From Palaemon carinicauda (Eukaryota > Arthropoda > Malacostraca > Decapoda > Palaemonidae): a stretch of DNA of 64,000 nucleotides. The position numbers were made by a program, and so were the translations under genes. Positions within the stretch are counted from its first letter, which is position 1, and the number at the start of each line of letters is the position of its first letter. Location: positions 856,960-920,959 of the forward strand of contig NC_090735.1 of NCBI RefSeq assembly GCF_036898095.1. The letters are read 5' to 3'. Below the pieces are notes generated by a model. That model made no database searches and was not told the origin of the DNA. It worked only from the letters and a program-made list of their open reading frames with translations. Shown piece after piece: positions 30,501-45,500 of this stretch.

Positions 30501-33500
30501 AACCTCACTCCTCCAAGCCAAAAGCAAGTGACGATAGCATACAGGTGTGTGTGTGTGTGTGAGCAGAGTAGCCATTACTACCCCATACCCACCCACCGCT
30601 AACTAGTGGTAGGTAGTTATACCTCACTATGTCTAGTCTTCAAGCTTTGCCGAAAGTATGTTCCCTATAAAGAGCGAAAGGGTTTGTATTTAATGACGGA
30701 ACAAATGAGAGATTACTTAACAATCTCCCATGGCTAAACTAGCCTGAAAAAGTCATACCTACATAAAGATGGGTTACATTCTAGTAAGAACAGCAAAGAT
30801 TTCCTTTTTAAATTGTCCCCTCCAACTAGATAACAATTCAATACATACCAGCAGCAGACATTCCAGTTGCACCAGCAAAGCCATATCCATTTTGGCCACT
30901 TATTCCGGGGTAAGGAGGTGGGGCGTTATACATGAATACACCATCGGCTAGAGAGGAAAATGAGAAATTGTGATAAAACCTTTTTGGTCAAGCACTCGAC
31001 AAAATAAAGAACCTTCGTTACATTTAAAATACTATAAACATGTGCTGAGCAAATAAAGTAAAATCTCTCTTCAATAGTGCCTAGTCAATTTTTTTCAATA
31101 ACATTTAGTGCTCAACACTAGTGACCTTGAGTATACAGTACACTGTATATGTATATATGCAAGGAGAGGAAGTAAATTGTAAATTGGTACTGCTTGGGTG
31201 GCACAGCCCACCCTCCCCCATTATCCATCACAAATGAAGCTTCATATGCTGATTTCCCTTCTGCCGCTACCTCGGCAGTCACCAAGGTAACTCAAGGTAG
31301 CAGCAGGGGTTATCGGAACTGCATCACAATTGCTTGCCATTCATTCTTATTTCTAGCAGACAATTTTGCCTCTCTCACAGCTATACTATGAAATAACTTC
31401 CAATCTACTTTAAATACAGCAAACGGGAGGCAAAAGAAAAGTCTAGAAAAATTGGAACCTTCCACAAACATCAATAAAATGACGTACTCACCTGGGGGCC
31501 TGTCGGGGAATGTATTTGTTGGAGGTACCCAGCCATAATAACCACCATCAGGTGGAGCATAGGCAGGTGGTGGAGCTTGTGACCAACCAGCCGCTGGTGG
31601 AGTGTATGGTGGAGGAGCATCTTGATAACTGGGGTTCACGTAGCGAGAAGCTGTGAATTTATTTGTACATTAATATTTTGAATGCACGTAAGTTTTTTTT
31701 ATAAGTACTATTACTATACAGTAATACCTCAGGATACGTAAGTTTTGGTATACAAAAAACTCGCTTTACAAAAGAGACTAATGATGAGTATTTTGCCTTA
31801 CATTACAAAAAAAAAAAAAAAACTCATAAAACAAAACAAAATTTGCACTGTTAGCTTAGGTATATTGAATGATTTAAATGTATTTAGTTCTATTTGATCA
31901 TACCAAAAAATCATGTTACGAAAGTCACTCCAGAATTAATTAAATTTTAATCCTGAGGTATTACTTTAATGTAAACAATACTCATCATCAATATTATTAA
32001 AGTATAATTATCAAACATTACTGCAAGTAAACCATCAATAATCTGGTACCTTCTTTAATACAATAATAAGGATAATCAACAGAAATTACATAATTACAAT
32101 TAAATTTATGACATATCATTAACTATCAAAGACTTCTGGCTTCTTGTTATTGCATATGTATTTTACTTTTGCTTCAGTATTTCCCTATAATGAAACATTA
32201 GAAAAGACATAAATACCCCCTCAATATCATTAGTCATTTGCAAATAAAGACGAACTGAATATCTAAAACTTCTTTTGAGTTCATTCAAAATTCTGCCTAA
32301 AAATACATTTATAGACATTACGTACAAGTCTCGATGTAATAGTGGCTGATGCTATACTGTATTGTACTGCATAATACTATATCAAGACGAAAATAGCAAC
32401 AAGCTAACAAATTATATAAAATCGACAAAATAGGAAATATTTCCAAAGGCTAATTCATTTAGAGCTGTTGAAAAATATTATCAACACTATTACACTAAAA
32501 AGAACTAGATTGCAAAACAAGATTGGAAGGTAGTACATGTATCTCTATACCGACAATGGAAAAGAAATTGAAGCCTCCCCCACTCTCATTAGTATATATT
32601 TTCAGATATTTTTTTCATATTCTTACAGGACTTCACCTCTCCAGTAAAAGTTACTCATCATAAATGCCATTTATTTATTTAGTCTATATTTCTTTTGATT
32701 CCGTGCAGTGTAAAATGTTTACAGAAGGTGCTGCCCAACTTACAAGAATTTGACATACAAACATTCAGATACAAACATAAATCCCATTAAAAATAAATAT
32801 AAAATATTATAACAAAATATATTTAATACAATAACCAAAATGACATTTTGCAATAACCAGACATTAATTTTACATGAAACCTACGGATACGGATAAGGAT
32901 AGGGAAGTGGGGAGTATGGGGAAAGGATAAGTACCCCTGGATACAATCCAGTTTATAGCCAGAAGGCAGGTACTCGGGATGGGAAGGAATAAGGAAAAAG
33001 GGAGAAAGAGAAGTACAGGAGAAGAATAAAAGAGAGGGTCAGACCCTCATGCAATATTAGATAGTAATTAGAATCAGTTTGAGAAAAGAAAAGACAGGCA
33101 GGGAAAGCAAAGGTTTTTTTTGGTTCTATGTCTAGCCCTTGCTACAGGAGTCTGTTCGTCTGACACCTACTTTGATGGTTAAAAAAGATATGATGGTTGA
33201 AAAATTATGATGTTTTAACATGAAACCTAACTATTTATTGCTTTTGTAGCTGGTAATCAAGTAGGATTTAGATTAGGCTTAAGTTAGGCCAAAATTTAAC
33301 AAAATACGACTTACAAAAGTTTCTTTGAACCTATTAAGTTTGTAAGTTGAGCACCTTCTGTATATGTTTAAACAGAATTCTAAAGAACACTTACATAGAG
33401 AAGCAACCTTTAGCATAGCCTGACCAAATTCAATAGCTCCACCATGCTTGAATGTCAGCTTAAACTTTGCCTCCCCTGTCCATCCCCCTCCATGCTGTGC

Positions 33501-36500
33501 CGTCACAACTCCCTTGATATAATTTGCCCCGAAGACGGGTTGCTCAAGCTCCACCTGATGTAAAAGAAAATAAAAGTGGAATGAAATAAACCTACGTTCA
33601 CAAAGCCACATAGAAGACAACTCAATTGTGTAACTTTATGAAATGGTAATCAATTATAGTCACTAAGCAGGTCAAAATCAACGAAACATACGTATGGGAA
33701 AGTGTAGATTACTATTGTAGAATGATTTTCAGCCAAGAAGTAATAAAACCAAATAAAATTATAAGATGTATCAATGAATACACAAGCCACAAAGTCTCAA
33801 CAAAGCACTTTGGAGTTTTTACATTTAAGGGTAGGTAGAATGCATCAATACAAGCAAATTCCTTCAGCACTATACAGAATATAAATGCGACAAGAAACTT
33901 AACCCTTTTACCCCAACGCCATTTGGAACTTTCCAACCCTTAACCCCAAGGTGTTTTTTTTTTTTTTTTTCAAGCACATTTTGCAATATATTTTTTTTAA
34001 ATTGCTCTAACAGCCTTAATTTTCATCAAAGAGAGGTCAGGTTGGTCTCATTATTTTGGAAAATGCCTAAAAATTCTCATTAGGTTATCAAAAATATGCA
34101 AAAAAAACCAGTTTTTTGCAAGGACGTACCGGTACGTCCATGGGGGTAAAGGGATGAGTTTTGTGAAACGTACCAGTACGTCCATTGGGGGTAAAAAGGT
34201 TAATTTAGCTTTGGTATCAGATACTGTAGTTCATAAAGAACAAATACAGTAAAAATTACAAAATCAATAAAGCTAATGAAATTATAAATGCTTAAAAAAT
34301 CTTTCAATGATGCAATCAAAATATGAGTAATAAATTATTTCTATATCAAGATTACTTCATCATAAAGAGGACAGAATTTCCTTTTGGTTAAATACTGCAC
34401 TTAAGTAAAATTCTTAGTATTAACTTAAGCTGGAATAGCAGCAATGTAATATGATTTTCTTTCTTAATTCTGTAATTCCTACACATCTGAAAAAACTAAA
34501 GCTCTATCTTGAAATCATTTTCATGTATGTAGTCACCACTTTTACATATGGTTTTGGGTATTGATCCATCCAAAACTGAAAATTCCTTGAAATAATAGCA
34601 GTGAGTGCTTGTGTATGGGAGAGCCAATCTACAACAGTAACCTAATGGTTACGTTCATATCTAACTAGCAATTTTTGTTTTAAAAAATTACCTAAATTGG
34701 AAAATCAACAGTAATGGTAGAGAAAGGTAAAAAAAATGTTTGTTAGTTAAGAAAATATGACAGACTTTCAAGATTTTCTTACAAAATGGCGAAAAAGGAT
34801 AAGAAGTCTGGTCAATTTAGTAATTTGTATGCCAACCCTTGAGTGCTTGTGGCAAGACAACGTATTACTATACAGAATGTGATACTGCGTACAAGCAAGA
34901 GTTGTGAATTTTAACTTAGCACTCAAAAGTATCATCACCCTTCTGTCTCAGACATGGATAAATAGCTTTTAAACCCGCAGTTGTAGTATTACCAATATAA
35001 CATGGAAGGATTACATGGGGCATCCTATGCTTAACACATTTCCCGAGAAAAATGCGCTGCAGGATGATACATTACTGTAAACAATGGATTCCCTCATCAG
35101 TTGCCACCATTTTGGCTCCCGTTCACCTGTGATACAGGTACAGTGGTATTGGAAGTTAGAACCACTGTGAGTGGGAACTCAACTGAACATCAAGTATTGA
35201 AATCAATTTTACTTACAAAATTAATGCAAGTTAATGTGAAGACCATTTGCTGAATACCTAATGCCCTTGGTTTTGAAGGACAGTGGTACTTGGTATAGAA
35301 ACAGAAGGGTAAACTCATGGAGTTGTAACTAGATCACCCACCCTTCCATAATAACTTGTAACACAGACCTCTTAGTTTCGTTATTGCAATTTGTACAGTT
35401 TCATCTCATGAATGATAATGGTACCCTAACTATATCCCATATTTACATATTATAATTTGTAATTCATTTACTGCTAAATATTTAACTAACTAAACTGTTC
35501 ACTCTATATCTATCAACACCTAATGCTGTATTTACATTTAACCACAAATATATTCATTATAAAACTATCCCTGCTGCCACTAGTGAACCAGGGCCCAACA
35601 TACAACAAAATCAAACTTGACTCCCTTCAAGTAGTGTTGCAAACAGCGAAGCTCATGTTTAAAACTTTCACCATAGATAAATTCCTTGTAGAATTAATAA
35701 AAGTGGCTACTCCCCTACCATCATGAGCTTTTAGTCTTTAATTCTGGTAAATAAGATTTGTTAAACTCATTACAATCATTGATAATGAGATTTTCAAAAA
35801 AGAAAGACATAGCATTTATTGAAAAACCTCGTAGGTTGTCAAACACTGCTCAACAAATTTTTTTGACAGGTACTCATTTGTTTAGTCTTCTTTACATGAA
35901 ATTATAACGCTCTAACTGGGCAAAGGGAATTCTCATCACTTCCATCACTCAGAACCCTTTTAAGAGGAAGAATGAGATAAGAACATGCTAATATTCTCAC
36001 AATGAAATAATTTTTTGCTGTGAAACATTCCAAAAGTGGGATCAATGACCCTTCCCTTTTGAATTCCACTAACACAGGTAGCTTGCAGAGAAACTATCTT
36101 ATTTACAATTCTCATAAATGTTAGTCAACTAAGCTATAAATCCTAAAAAGAAAAATAATAAATCTATTCTAAACTAAGAGTGTACAGAAAAATAAGCTAC
36201 ATTATAAATGCTGTAGAATTTTGGACAAAGGACAAGGCAACACAGATGAATATGCAATCAAAATGCTGGTGCCACAATGGATGGGGAACACATTGTTTAC
36301 AATAACATACCCTATCCATTACATATATCATAGCAAAAAAGGGTAGTACATGCATCTTTACAAAGTTTTATTATAGTTTTCAATTCTTTTTGTCAATGTT
36401 ATGTGGCTAAACTATCGGCATACATTTTGAATTGCAAATGAACTTCAGGGAAGTTTCATTGATTATAAAATGACAAATTTGAAAGTATTTTGTATTTTTC

Positions 36501-39500
36501 CTAACTATATAAACCTAGAGCTATTTACTATAGATACGTATTTTGATAAAAGCTGATATCTAGCTATAAAACTTTTTCATCAGCATCTTCTACGCCTATC
36601 CACAGAAGGCAGGTATAAAACTTTTTTGGGATGTATAACTGCCTGCAACTGGTTAGCTAGGGGTGGGGGGGTAGACCAGCCTCCCTCCTCACACTTGCAC
36701 TAGTTGAACGACGCCACTTTTTTATTGCAGGTAGGACTTTCTGGGGGATAGGTGATGGCTGGTCAAGTAGGAGTAAAGAGCTTAAGGTTTGAATTGTTAA
36801 AAAAAATACAAATTACTTTCAAATTTAATTTCACTCTTTACTGAAGAGACTCAACCTTAGGAGGGCAGAAGTCCTCAACCAGCTGGCTGGTATCATGATC
36901 CAGGGTGTGACTGTGCTTCACACAAGCTTAATAGAGGTACCCTAACACCTTATCAACTCTTAAATATGTGCAAGAGCTAACAGCCTGGGCAATTCCGTGT
37001 GGTTTGTGAAAACTAAACATTGTGACTTGACCAGGTAAGGATTCTTGGAGTAATAAAACTCCACTAATTAACCTAGACCTTGCCTGACTCCCCTTTGCAA
37101 GGAGGACAGGGATACAAATATATTTCATATACCAGGTTACACAAGGGATACTGAGGTCAGCTGGCAGAGTTACGCAGGTGCCATACCCCAAGGGAGAGGA
37201 AGATGGAGAACGAAAAAACCAGTCATACGATCATTCATCCCAAACTAACTCCTGCAACATGAAGTTTTTATGATAAAACAAAGTTTTATGAATACTTACC
37301 TGGCAGTTATATATATATAGCTGAGTCTCTGACTGCGGCAGAATTTAATCGAAAATCGTGGCAACCGCCTTGTGGTGGTTGTGTGGTTAGATGGTTAACA
37401 ACCCTTACAGGGTGGTACTTGGAATCATTCCCATTTTCTGTTCCTCAGATTATCTTTGCCTGACCTGTCTTCTGAGGGGAGGTGGGTGGGCTTTAAAATA
37501 TATATATATATAACTGCCAGGTAAGTATTCATAAAACTTTGTTTTATCATAAAAACTCCATTTTTATGAATAGAACTTACCTGGCAGTTATATATAAATA
37601 GCTGATTCACACATTTGGAGGAGGGAAACAGACAGAAAAAACATAGTTGGGGAAACAACAAAAGAGTTGTAGGAGAACAAACACCTTGATTCCTTACCTG
37701 CTTAGGTAGCTGACTTCAAAGGTAACTGCCTCTAGAGTCGCTTTCCCTTAGGAGTGTTCAGCCAGGAGTAGACCTGCTACGCTGCAAACAACTCAATCGA
37801 GTCTGTCAAAGGAGTAGGACCAACAACTTGACTAGACTTCAGAAAACTACCTTCCCATATAAAAAAACTGCAACCTTACTAAAGCTAACCCTCTAACCTT
37901 GCAGAAATAGATATAAACTATCTATCTGGACTGAGGGAACCGTACCACAGGACGAGGACCTCAGACAACCATAAAAAAAAAAAAACACAAACCCATATAC
38001 AAGTACATAAACTAAGGTTGAGTGGGGGTAGTAACTTCTTTGCCTAATACAGAAGCCGCAGCTACGTATGGGCCCAAGGTATAACACTTGTCATAGTCCA
38101 CTCTTACCCCTCTGAGGTAATGAGAAGCGAAGACAGAGTTGCTCCTCCAGAACGTTGCGTCCATGATCTGCTTAACCGACATATTTTTCCGGTATGCCAG
38201 CGAAGCAGCAATGGCCCTTACTTCGTGAGCCCGTACTTTTAACAGGGCGAAGTTTTCTTCCTCACAAAAGAGGTGGGCTTCCCTAATAGTTTCCCTCAGG
38301 AAAAAGGACAAAGCGTTCTTTGACAGGGGTATTTGAGGATCCTTCACTGAACACCATAAGGAGTTGGAAGCACCCCTCACGCTCTTAGTGTGGGCCAAAT
38401 AAGCCTTGAGAGCCCTAACCGGGCAGAGGAGGCTTTCCTGTTCCTGACCTACTAGATTCGTGAGGTTAGGGACTTCAAAAGTCCTAGGCCAGGGTTTCGA
38501 AGGGTTCTTATTCTTGGCGAGAAAGTCGAACCTCAAGGAACAAACCGCTCCATTTAGGGTGAAGCCTACACGCTTCTCGATTGCCTGGACCTCGCTGATC
38601 CTCCTGGCAGTCGCTAGAGACAAAAGGAAGAGGGTTTTCTTAGTCACATCTCGCAGAGAAGCTTACGAGATAGGCTCAAACTTCCTGGAGCACAAAAACT
38701 TAAGCACCACATCCAGGTTCCAAGAAGGGGGCCTTAAGTGCACCTGCTTCGTTGTCTCAAAAGACCTAATGAGGTCCTGCAAGTCCTTATTCTGAGATAA
38801 CTCTAAGCCTCTATGCCTAAAGATGGTTGAGAGCATGCTCCTGTATCCTTTAATGGTAGATACAGCCAGCTTAGCATCCTGCCTGAGGTACAAAAGAAAA
38901 TCTGCAATCTGGCTCAGAGAGGTAGAGGACGAGGAAACCTTGCGCCTCCTGCACCAAGCTCTAAAGGTCTCCCACTTCGACTGGTAGACTCTTTGTGAAG
39001 AGATCCTCCTTGCCCTGGCAATAGCTTTCGCCGCTGGTGCCGAAAAGCCTCGAGATCTAACGAGCTTCTCAACAGTCTGAAGGCAGTCAGATTGAGAGCA
39101 AGGGGGTTTTGGTGAAATCTCTCGAAGTGGGGTTGTCTGAGAAGATCTGGACTTGCCGGGAGTCTTCTTGGAAAGTCCATCAGTAACCCTACCACTTCAG
39201 TGAACCATTCCCTCGCAGGCTAGAATGGAGCCACTAGGGTCATTCGTCCCGAATCGAGGAGAGCGAACTTCCTGACAACCAGATTGATGATCTTGAATGG
39301 GGGAAAGGCATACATGTCCAGCCCCGTCCAATCCATCAAGAAGGCGTCCACTGCAACAGCTTCCTCGTCTGGGACTAGGGAGCAGTAGTTGGGGATCCTC
39401 TTGTTTAGACTGGAGGCGAAAAGGTCTATTACTGGTCTGCCCCACAACTTCCAGAGGCTCCGGCAGACATGCGGGTTGAGAGTCCACTCTGTAGGAAGGA

Positions 39501-42500
39501 CCTGTCCCCTCCTGCTGAGCATGTCTGCCCTGATGTTTCTCTGCCCTTGAACAAACCTTGTCAACAGCTGGGTCTCGTTCTCGTTCGCCCAGAGGAGAAG
39601 CTCTCTCGCAGTTGAGAACAGGGAGAGGGAGTGAGTTCCCCCTTGCTTCCTTATGTACGCGAGAGCTGTGGTGTTGTCGGAATTGATCTCCACAGTCTTT
39701 CCCGAGACCGAGGTTTTGAAGGCCTTGAGGCCTAACAAAATGGCCATCAATTCCTTCCTGTTGATATGCCAACTGACCTGACTCCCTTCCCAAATACCTG
39801 AGACCTCTTTGTTCTCTAGTGTTGCTCCCCAGCCTGACTCGGACGCGTCTGAGAATAACACTAGGTCGGGGTTCTTCTTGAACAAGGAGATCCCTTTTCC
39901 CAACAGAGCTGGGTCCAGCCACCACATTAAAAGATCCTTGATCTCTGTCGGAATGGGAAAAGAAAAAGTGTCCTCCTGGATCTTTCTGTTCCAAACCTTT
40001 GCGAGGAAGTGTTGCAGAGGCCTTAGGTGCAGTCTCCCCAAAGGGACAAACTGCTCCGGGGAGGACAGAGTTTCCAGCAGACTCATCCACTCCTTCGCTG
40101 AGCATTCCTGCTTCCTCAAAAAGTCTTTGACTTTGTCCAGGCACCTGGTCTGCCTCTCCTGGAAGGGAGAAGCCTGAAAAAGAACTGAATTCAGAACTAT
40201 CCCCAAATAGAGAATAGTCTGATTCGGCTCGGTCTGAGACTTCCCCCAGTTGACGATGAGTCCCAGGTCCTGAGAGATCGTATAAGTTTTCATTAGGTCC
40301 TCCAGACATTTCTCTTTCGACTGTGACCAGATCAGCCAGTCGTCTAGATAGAAGGAGACCCTTATCCCCTCCTGGTGTAACCAGCCTGCCACATTCGCCA
40401 TAAGTCTGGTGAAGACTTGGGGAGCTGTGCTGAGACTGAAGCAAAGAGCCCTGAACTGGAAGCACTTGTCCTGGAACACAAACCTCAGATATCTCCTCGA
40501 AGACGGATGAATGGGGACGTGAAAATAAGCGTCCTGCAGGTCGAGAGAAACCATCCAGTCTCTCAGACGAACTGCAGCCAGCACTGACTGAGTCGTCTCC
40601 ATGGAGAACTTTGTTTTCTCCACGAAGGCATTCAGAGAGCTGACATCTAGGACTGGTCTCCATCCACCCGAGTTCTTGGGAACCAGAAACAGGCGATTGT
40701 AAAAGCCTGGTGAGGCGAGGTCTTGAACAGGCTCTATTGCTCCTTTGACCAACATCTGGTCGACTAGCTCCAGAAGAGCCTCTCGTTTCCCCGCGTCGGT
40801 GTACTGAGCCACTAAGGCCAGGGGAGAGTCTGAGAGAGGTGGTTTCTTTATAAAGGGGATCTTGTAACCTTCCTTGACGACTGAGAGGGACCAGGTGTTC
40901 GCCCCTCTCCTTTCCCAAGACTGCCAAAAACGAGACAGTCTTGGCCCTACTGGTGTCTGGAGGACTTCCATCTCATTTTTTGGACCGGGGCCTAAATGCA
41001 CCCCTGCTGGTCCTTGGCCCTGACTCTTGTCTTCTCCCCCTAAAATCCGCTCTCGAGGAGATCCTGCCCCAAAAAGGCTGTTGAAACTTCTTCTCCTCCT
41101 TCAGAGGAGCAGGAGCAACAGGTAAGGTCTTTCTAGCCGACCGAGACAAAAGGTCCTGAGTAGCCTTCTGAGCCAGAGAAAGGGAGATATCTCTGACCAG
41201 AGCTTCAGGAAAAAGATGACGAGAAAAAGGGGCGTAAAGCAGCTCCGACTTCTGGGCAACAGTCCCAGATCTAGAGGTGAAGGAGCACAAAAGGGCCCTC
41301 TTCTTTAAGACCCCTGCTGAGGAAAGGGAAGCCAATTCATTAGCTCCATCCCTTAGAGCTTTGTCCATGCAGGGCATGATACTCGTCAGGTCCTTCGTGT
41401 CCTCCAGGAGTTCAGACTTCCTGGCCAGAGTCCCGAGAGACCAGTCCAGGAAGCTGAAAACCTCGAAAACCATGAAAATTCCCTTGACGAGGTGATCAAG
41501 CTCCGACATGGACCACATCACCTTGGCAGAGTTTAAAGCATGCCTTCTTGCAGAGTCCACAAGAGCCGAGAAGTCACCTTGGGAGGAGGAAGGCACTCCT
41601 AACCCCAAAGGTTCCCCTGTCTCATACCACATACCGGCCTTGGAAGCGAGCCGGGACGGTGGAAAAGAAAAGGTGGTCTTGACAGCTTGTCTCCGTTCCT
41701 TCATCCAATCATCCACTTTAGCGAGAGCTTTCCTGGCCGAAATTGAAAGTTTCATTTTGATGAAGGCCGAAGACTTAGTAGCTTTCTTCCTGGTAAATTG
41801 AGACTGAGGAGAACGAGGGGCCGAAGGTTGAAATTCCTCCCCATAAAGTTCCAAAAAAGAGTGAGAAAGAACCTTGTAATCGCTAGAAGTGTCGGCAGGT
41901 TTTTCTTCCTCTTCCGAAATATCTTCGAGGTCCTGCTCAACGATAACATCCCGAAGAGTTGGGCTGCCACCAGTCTGGCAGCGAGAGCTGTTTGAATCCT
42001 GGCGCTGAGCGCCGCTAACATCCAGTCGGCAAGAGGCGGTATCGTCACGATGACGAGCAGCGGTATCGTCACAATGACGAAAGGCAGTATCGTCACGATG
42101 ACAAGAAACGGAAGCGTCCTGAAGATGCAGGCTGCCGTCGCCTTGAAAATGCAGACTGCATTCATCCTGTTTCCTCAGAAACGAGGCAGTAACGTCCAGG
42201 CGTTTCGAAAGGGAAACGGAATCGTCACGGCGCCGAGAACGAGAGGCAGTATCGTCCTGGCGGCGGGAGGGGGAGGAAGGAAATTCCTGGCAGCATGCCG
42301 ATGAGGAGGGTGTACGTTGTCGTACGGCCGACGAAGTGCGCAGAGGTTTCTTGGGAGAGATACTAAAATCTCTCTTAGAAGAAGATCTCTTAACAGGCAA
42401 AGAGACGTCCTTACGTCTGACGGACTGAGAAGGGTGGCTGAAAGCTTTAACTAACGATGAAAGTTGTTCCTGCATAACAACCATGAAAGCTTTAGCAACC

Positions 42501-45500
42501 TCCGCTGGCTCTCGCGGTGCCGAAGACGGCAGTTGTCGTACGGGTTGACTGGGAGTGCTGGCAGAAGCAGCAGGGAGTCTAGCAGGATTAACTGGGCTAA
42601 GGACTCTCTGTTTCGCCCTTTTAACAGGAACATCGAAATCGTCTTCCGAAGGATCAGGGTCTCTGCTACTCGAACCGGGAGAGGGAGAACGAGACTGCAT
42701 GTCCCGGTTCCACCCTCTCTTCATTGGTCTTGATTCGTAACGACAATTACGTCTGTGAGAACGATCAGGCGAAGACACAAACGTATCCGACACGCCTTTC
42801 CTACGGCGGTCAAGAGCAGCCTGGGAGATCGCAACAGGACTGTCTGAGGCGACGACTGACCGAGGATAAGCACCTCTCACCCCCTTTCGACGTACCTTCT
42901 CCCTTGGTCCTGGGAGCTTGGTAGAGGTCTAGACCTAGGGGTATGACAGATTCGATCAGTCGCCACCTCCACTGCACTTTCACAAGCACTAATTTCACCA
43001 ACACCCTTACCTTTAAAGGCCTCCAACTGTGCTTTAATGGCCTCCAATTCAGCAGCTAATTTAGCATACCCAGGGTCATCCGTAGGCACAGGTCCTGTAG
43101 AAGGGGCAGGAGTCACTACATTTGGGGAAGGAATACCTTCCAAAGGGGTTACAAGCAAAGGGTCAATAGATAAATCCAAGCTAGGCTCACTAGCAGACTT
43201 TGACTTTGATTTAGCTCTTCTAACTCTATCAATCTCGAGTTTGCAGACATAGCGCTGCATAGCTAACCAATTATTATCACTTAAAACCTCGCATTCCTTG
43301 CACTTATTATCTAAGGCACATTCAAACCCCCTGCAACCCATACAGATAGTGTGAGGGTCAACCGAAAGTTTCAGCAATCTCACCTTGCAAATATCATTCG
43401 CACAAACACGATAATGAATTTTCTCACTCATGATAATAAAGGAAAAAAGAAGTCCAAAAAGGCGATGAAGGGAAAGCGATCCGAAAAACTCTGAAAGGCG
43501 GACCAACGATGTTGTCGATCCGGACGGCAGAGATAATCCGAGGAACAGAAAATGGGAATGATTCCAAGTACCACCCTGTAAGGGTTGTTAACCATCTAAC
43601 CACACAACCACCACAAGGCGGTTGCCGCGATTTTCGATTAAATTCTGCCGCAGTCAGAGACTCAGCTATATATATATAAAACTGCCAGGTAAGTTCTATT
43701 CATAAAAATCTTCCCTCGACAGACTAGCAGAGGCTTGAGACCTAGGAGCTATACCCTGTTCCTCTAAACTTAGCACCGAATCAGGAACACCCTTCTACGA
43801 ATATGGTCATAGGGTTTTGAGGTCCAGTTCTACAGAAGGGGTTTTCGAGTCTCTCCTCTCGGTGCTGAACTGAGAAAGCTGTAAGGAGATAAGATTCCTT
43901 CCTTGTATCCTAGCAGTAGTGCTACTTGGTCTACGGACTGAGGGTGGACTGCTCCTCCCAGACGATTCTGATGACTCCATAGGAATACGAGAAGTACCTG
44001 CTGGGGTATGATAGGCGGTGTTAGGGCCAGTCCAGAAACCGACTGCTGCACTGCCTTGACTAGGACTAAAATCCAGGAGGGTCCTTTGTAAAAGTAGGAG
44101 CGCCCGCTGAAGTACTGCGGGATTGAGTGTACTAGCGATCCCTTCCGATCTTACACAAGACATGGCAAGCAAGTCCTGATGTTTTATCAAGTTCGCTAGC
44201 AAGTATTGACTGCTCTAACTGGCCTTGATTTTAGTGCTGCCTTTGACCGTGTTAATCATGAGGCCCTTGTTTTCAAACTCAAACAGTTGGGAGTGGGTGG
44301 GTTGTTTCTTAGCATTATTATGTATTTTTTAAGTAATAGATCTCAAAGAGGAGTTGTTGATGGGCACCATAGTGAGTATAGGAATATGATAGCCGGTGTT
44401 CCACAGGGTAGTTTTCTTGGCCCATTACTTTTTATACTATATACACATGACATGTGGTTTGGCCTAGAAATCAAGCTTGTTGTATATGCAGATGATGCTA
44501 CTATCTTTGTATCAATTACATCCCCTGAATGTAGATCTGGGGTTGGTGAATCCCTTAATAGAGATTTAGCTAAAATAAGTGCATGGTGCAAATTGTGGAG
44601 TATGAAGTTGAATCCTAACAAAACTCAAAGTATGATTTTAAGTAGGTCAAGGACGGTGGCTCCTCAACATCCGGATCTCAGCATTGATGATGTTTCTTTA
44701 AATTTGTATGACTTAAAATTTTAGGTGTGATTCTCGACAGCAAATTTACTCGAGAAACCCATTAGGTTTGTGTCTTCTTCAATTGCACAACAAATTGGCT
44801 TACTGAGAAAGCCTTTTAAGATTTCCAATGATCAATCTATTCTGAAGAAGTGTTTCAATTCTTTCATTCTACCTTGTTTTGAGTATTGTTCTCCTGTCTG
44901 GTCTTCAGCTGCTGATTCTCATCTTAATTTGTTGGACAGAAACTTACGGTCTATTAAATTTCTTATTCCTGATCTAGATATTAATCTTTGGCACCGTCGT
45001 TCAATTTGTTCATTATGCATGTTGCACAAGATTTTTCATAACTCTGACCATCCTTTACATTCAGATCTCCCTGGACAATTCTATCCTGTTCGTAATACTA
45101 GGTAGTCAGTTAATTCTAATAGCCAGGCCTTCTCCATCATGAGGCTCAATACTACACAGTATTCTAGAAGTTTTATTCCAGCTGTTACCAAGTTGGAGAA
45201 TGATCAGTAGAACTTCAAAAGTTCAAAGTTGGAGCAAATGTTTTTATGTTGACCAGGCTGACATGAGTCTTTTTATAGTTTATATATGACATATCTGTTT
45301 TTGACATTAATAGTTTATATAGGACATATCTGTTTTTACTTTGTTACTGTTTTAGAATGATTTATTGTTAACTTGTTCTTGTCATTTATTTATTTCCTTA
45401 TTTCCTTTCCTCACTGGGCTATTTTTCCCTATTGGAGCCCTTAGGTTTATAGCATCTTGCTTTTCCAACTAGGGTTGTAACTTGGCTAGTAATAATAATA

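Larger units (their letters stand above)
37264..43709 (-). mobile_element. DIRS-C: DIRS element in WBP2 intron 2
   Basis: 6.45 kb, 5' end at ~43709, same strand as WBP2. Gag (40973-43431, frameshifted), Pol (38012-41001, broken), inverted terminal repeats (37264-37453 and 43532-43709) and an internal complementary region (37495-37604). The recurring ACTTACCTGGCAGTTATAT motif marks both ends and both halves of the internal region. Gag and Pol are clearly related to DIRS-B, while the termini differ, so it is a sister family. No obvious target duplication, as expected for recombinase-mediated insertion. Confidence 0.9.
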
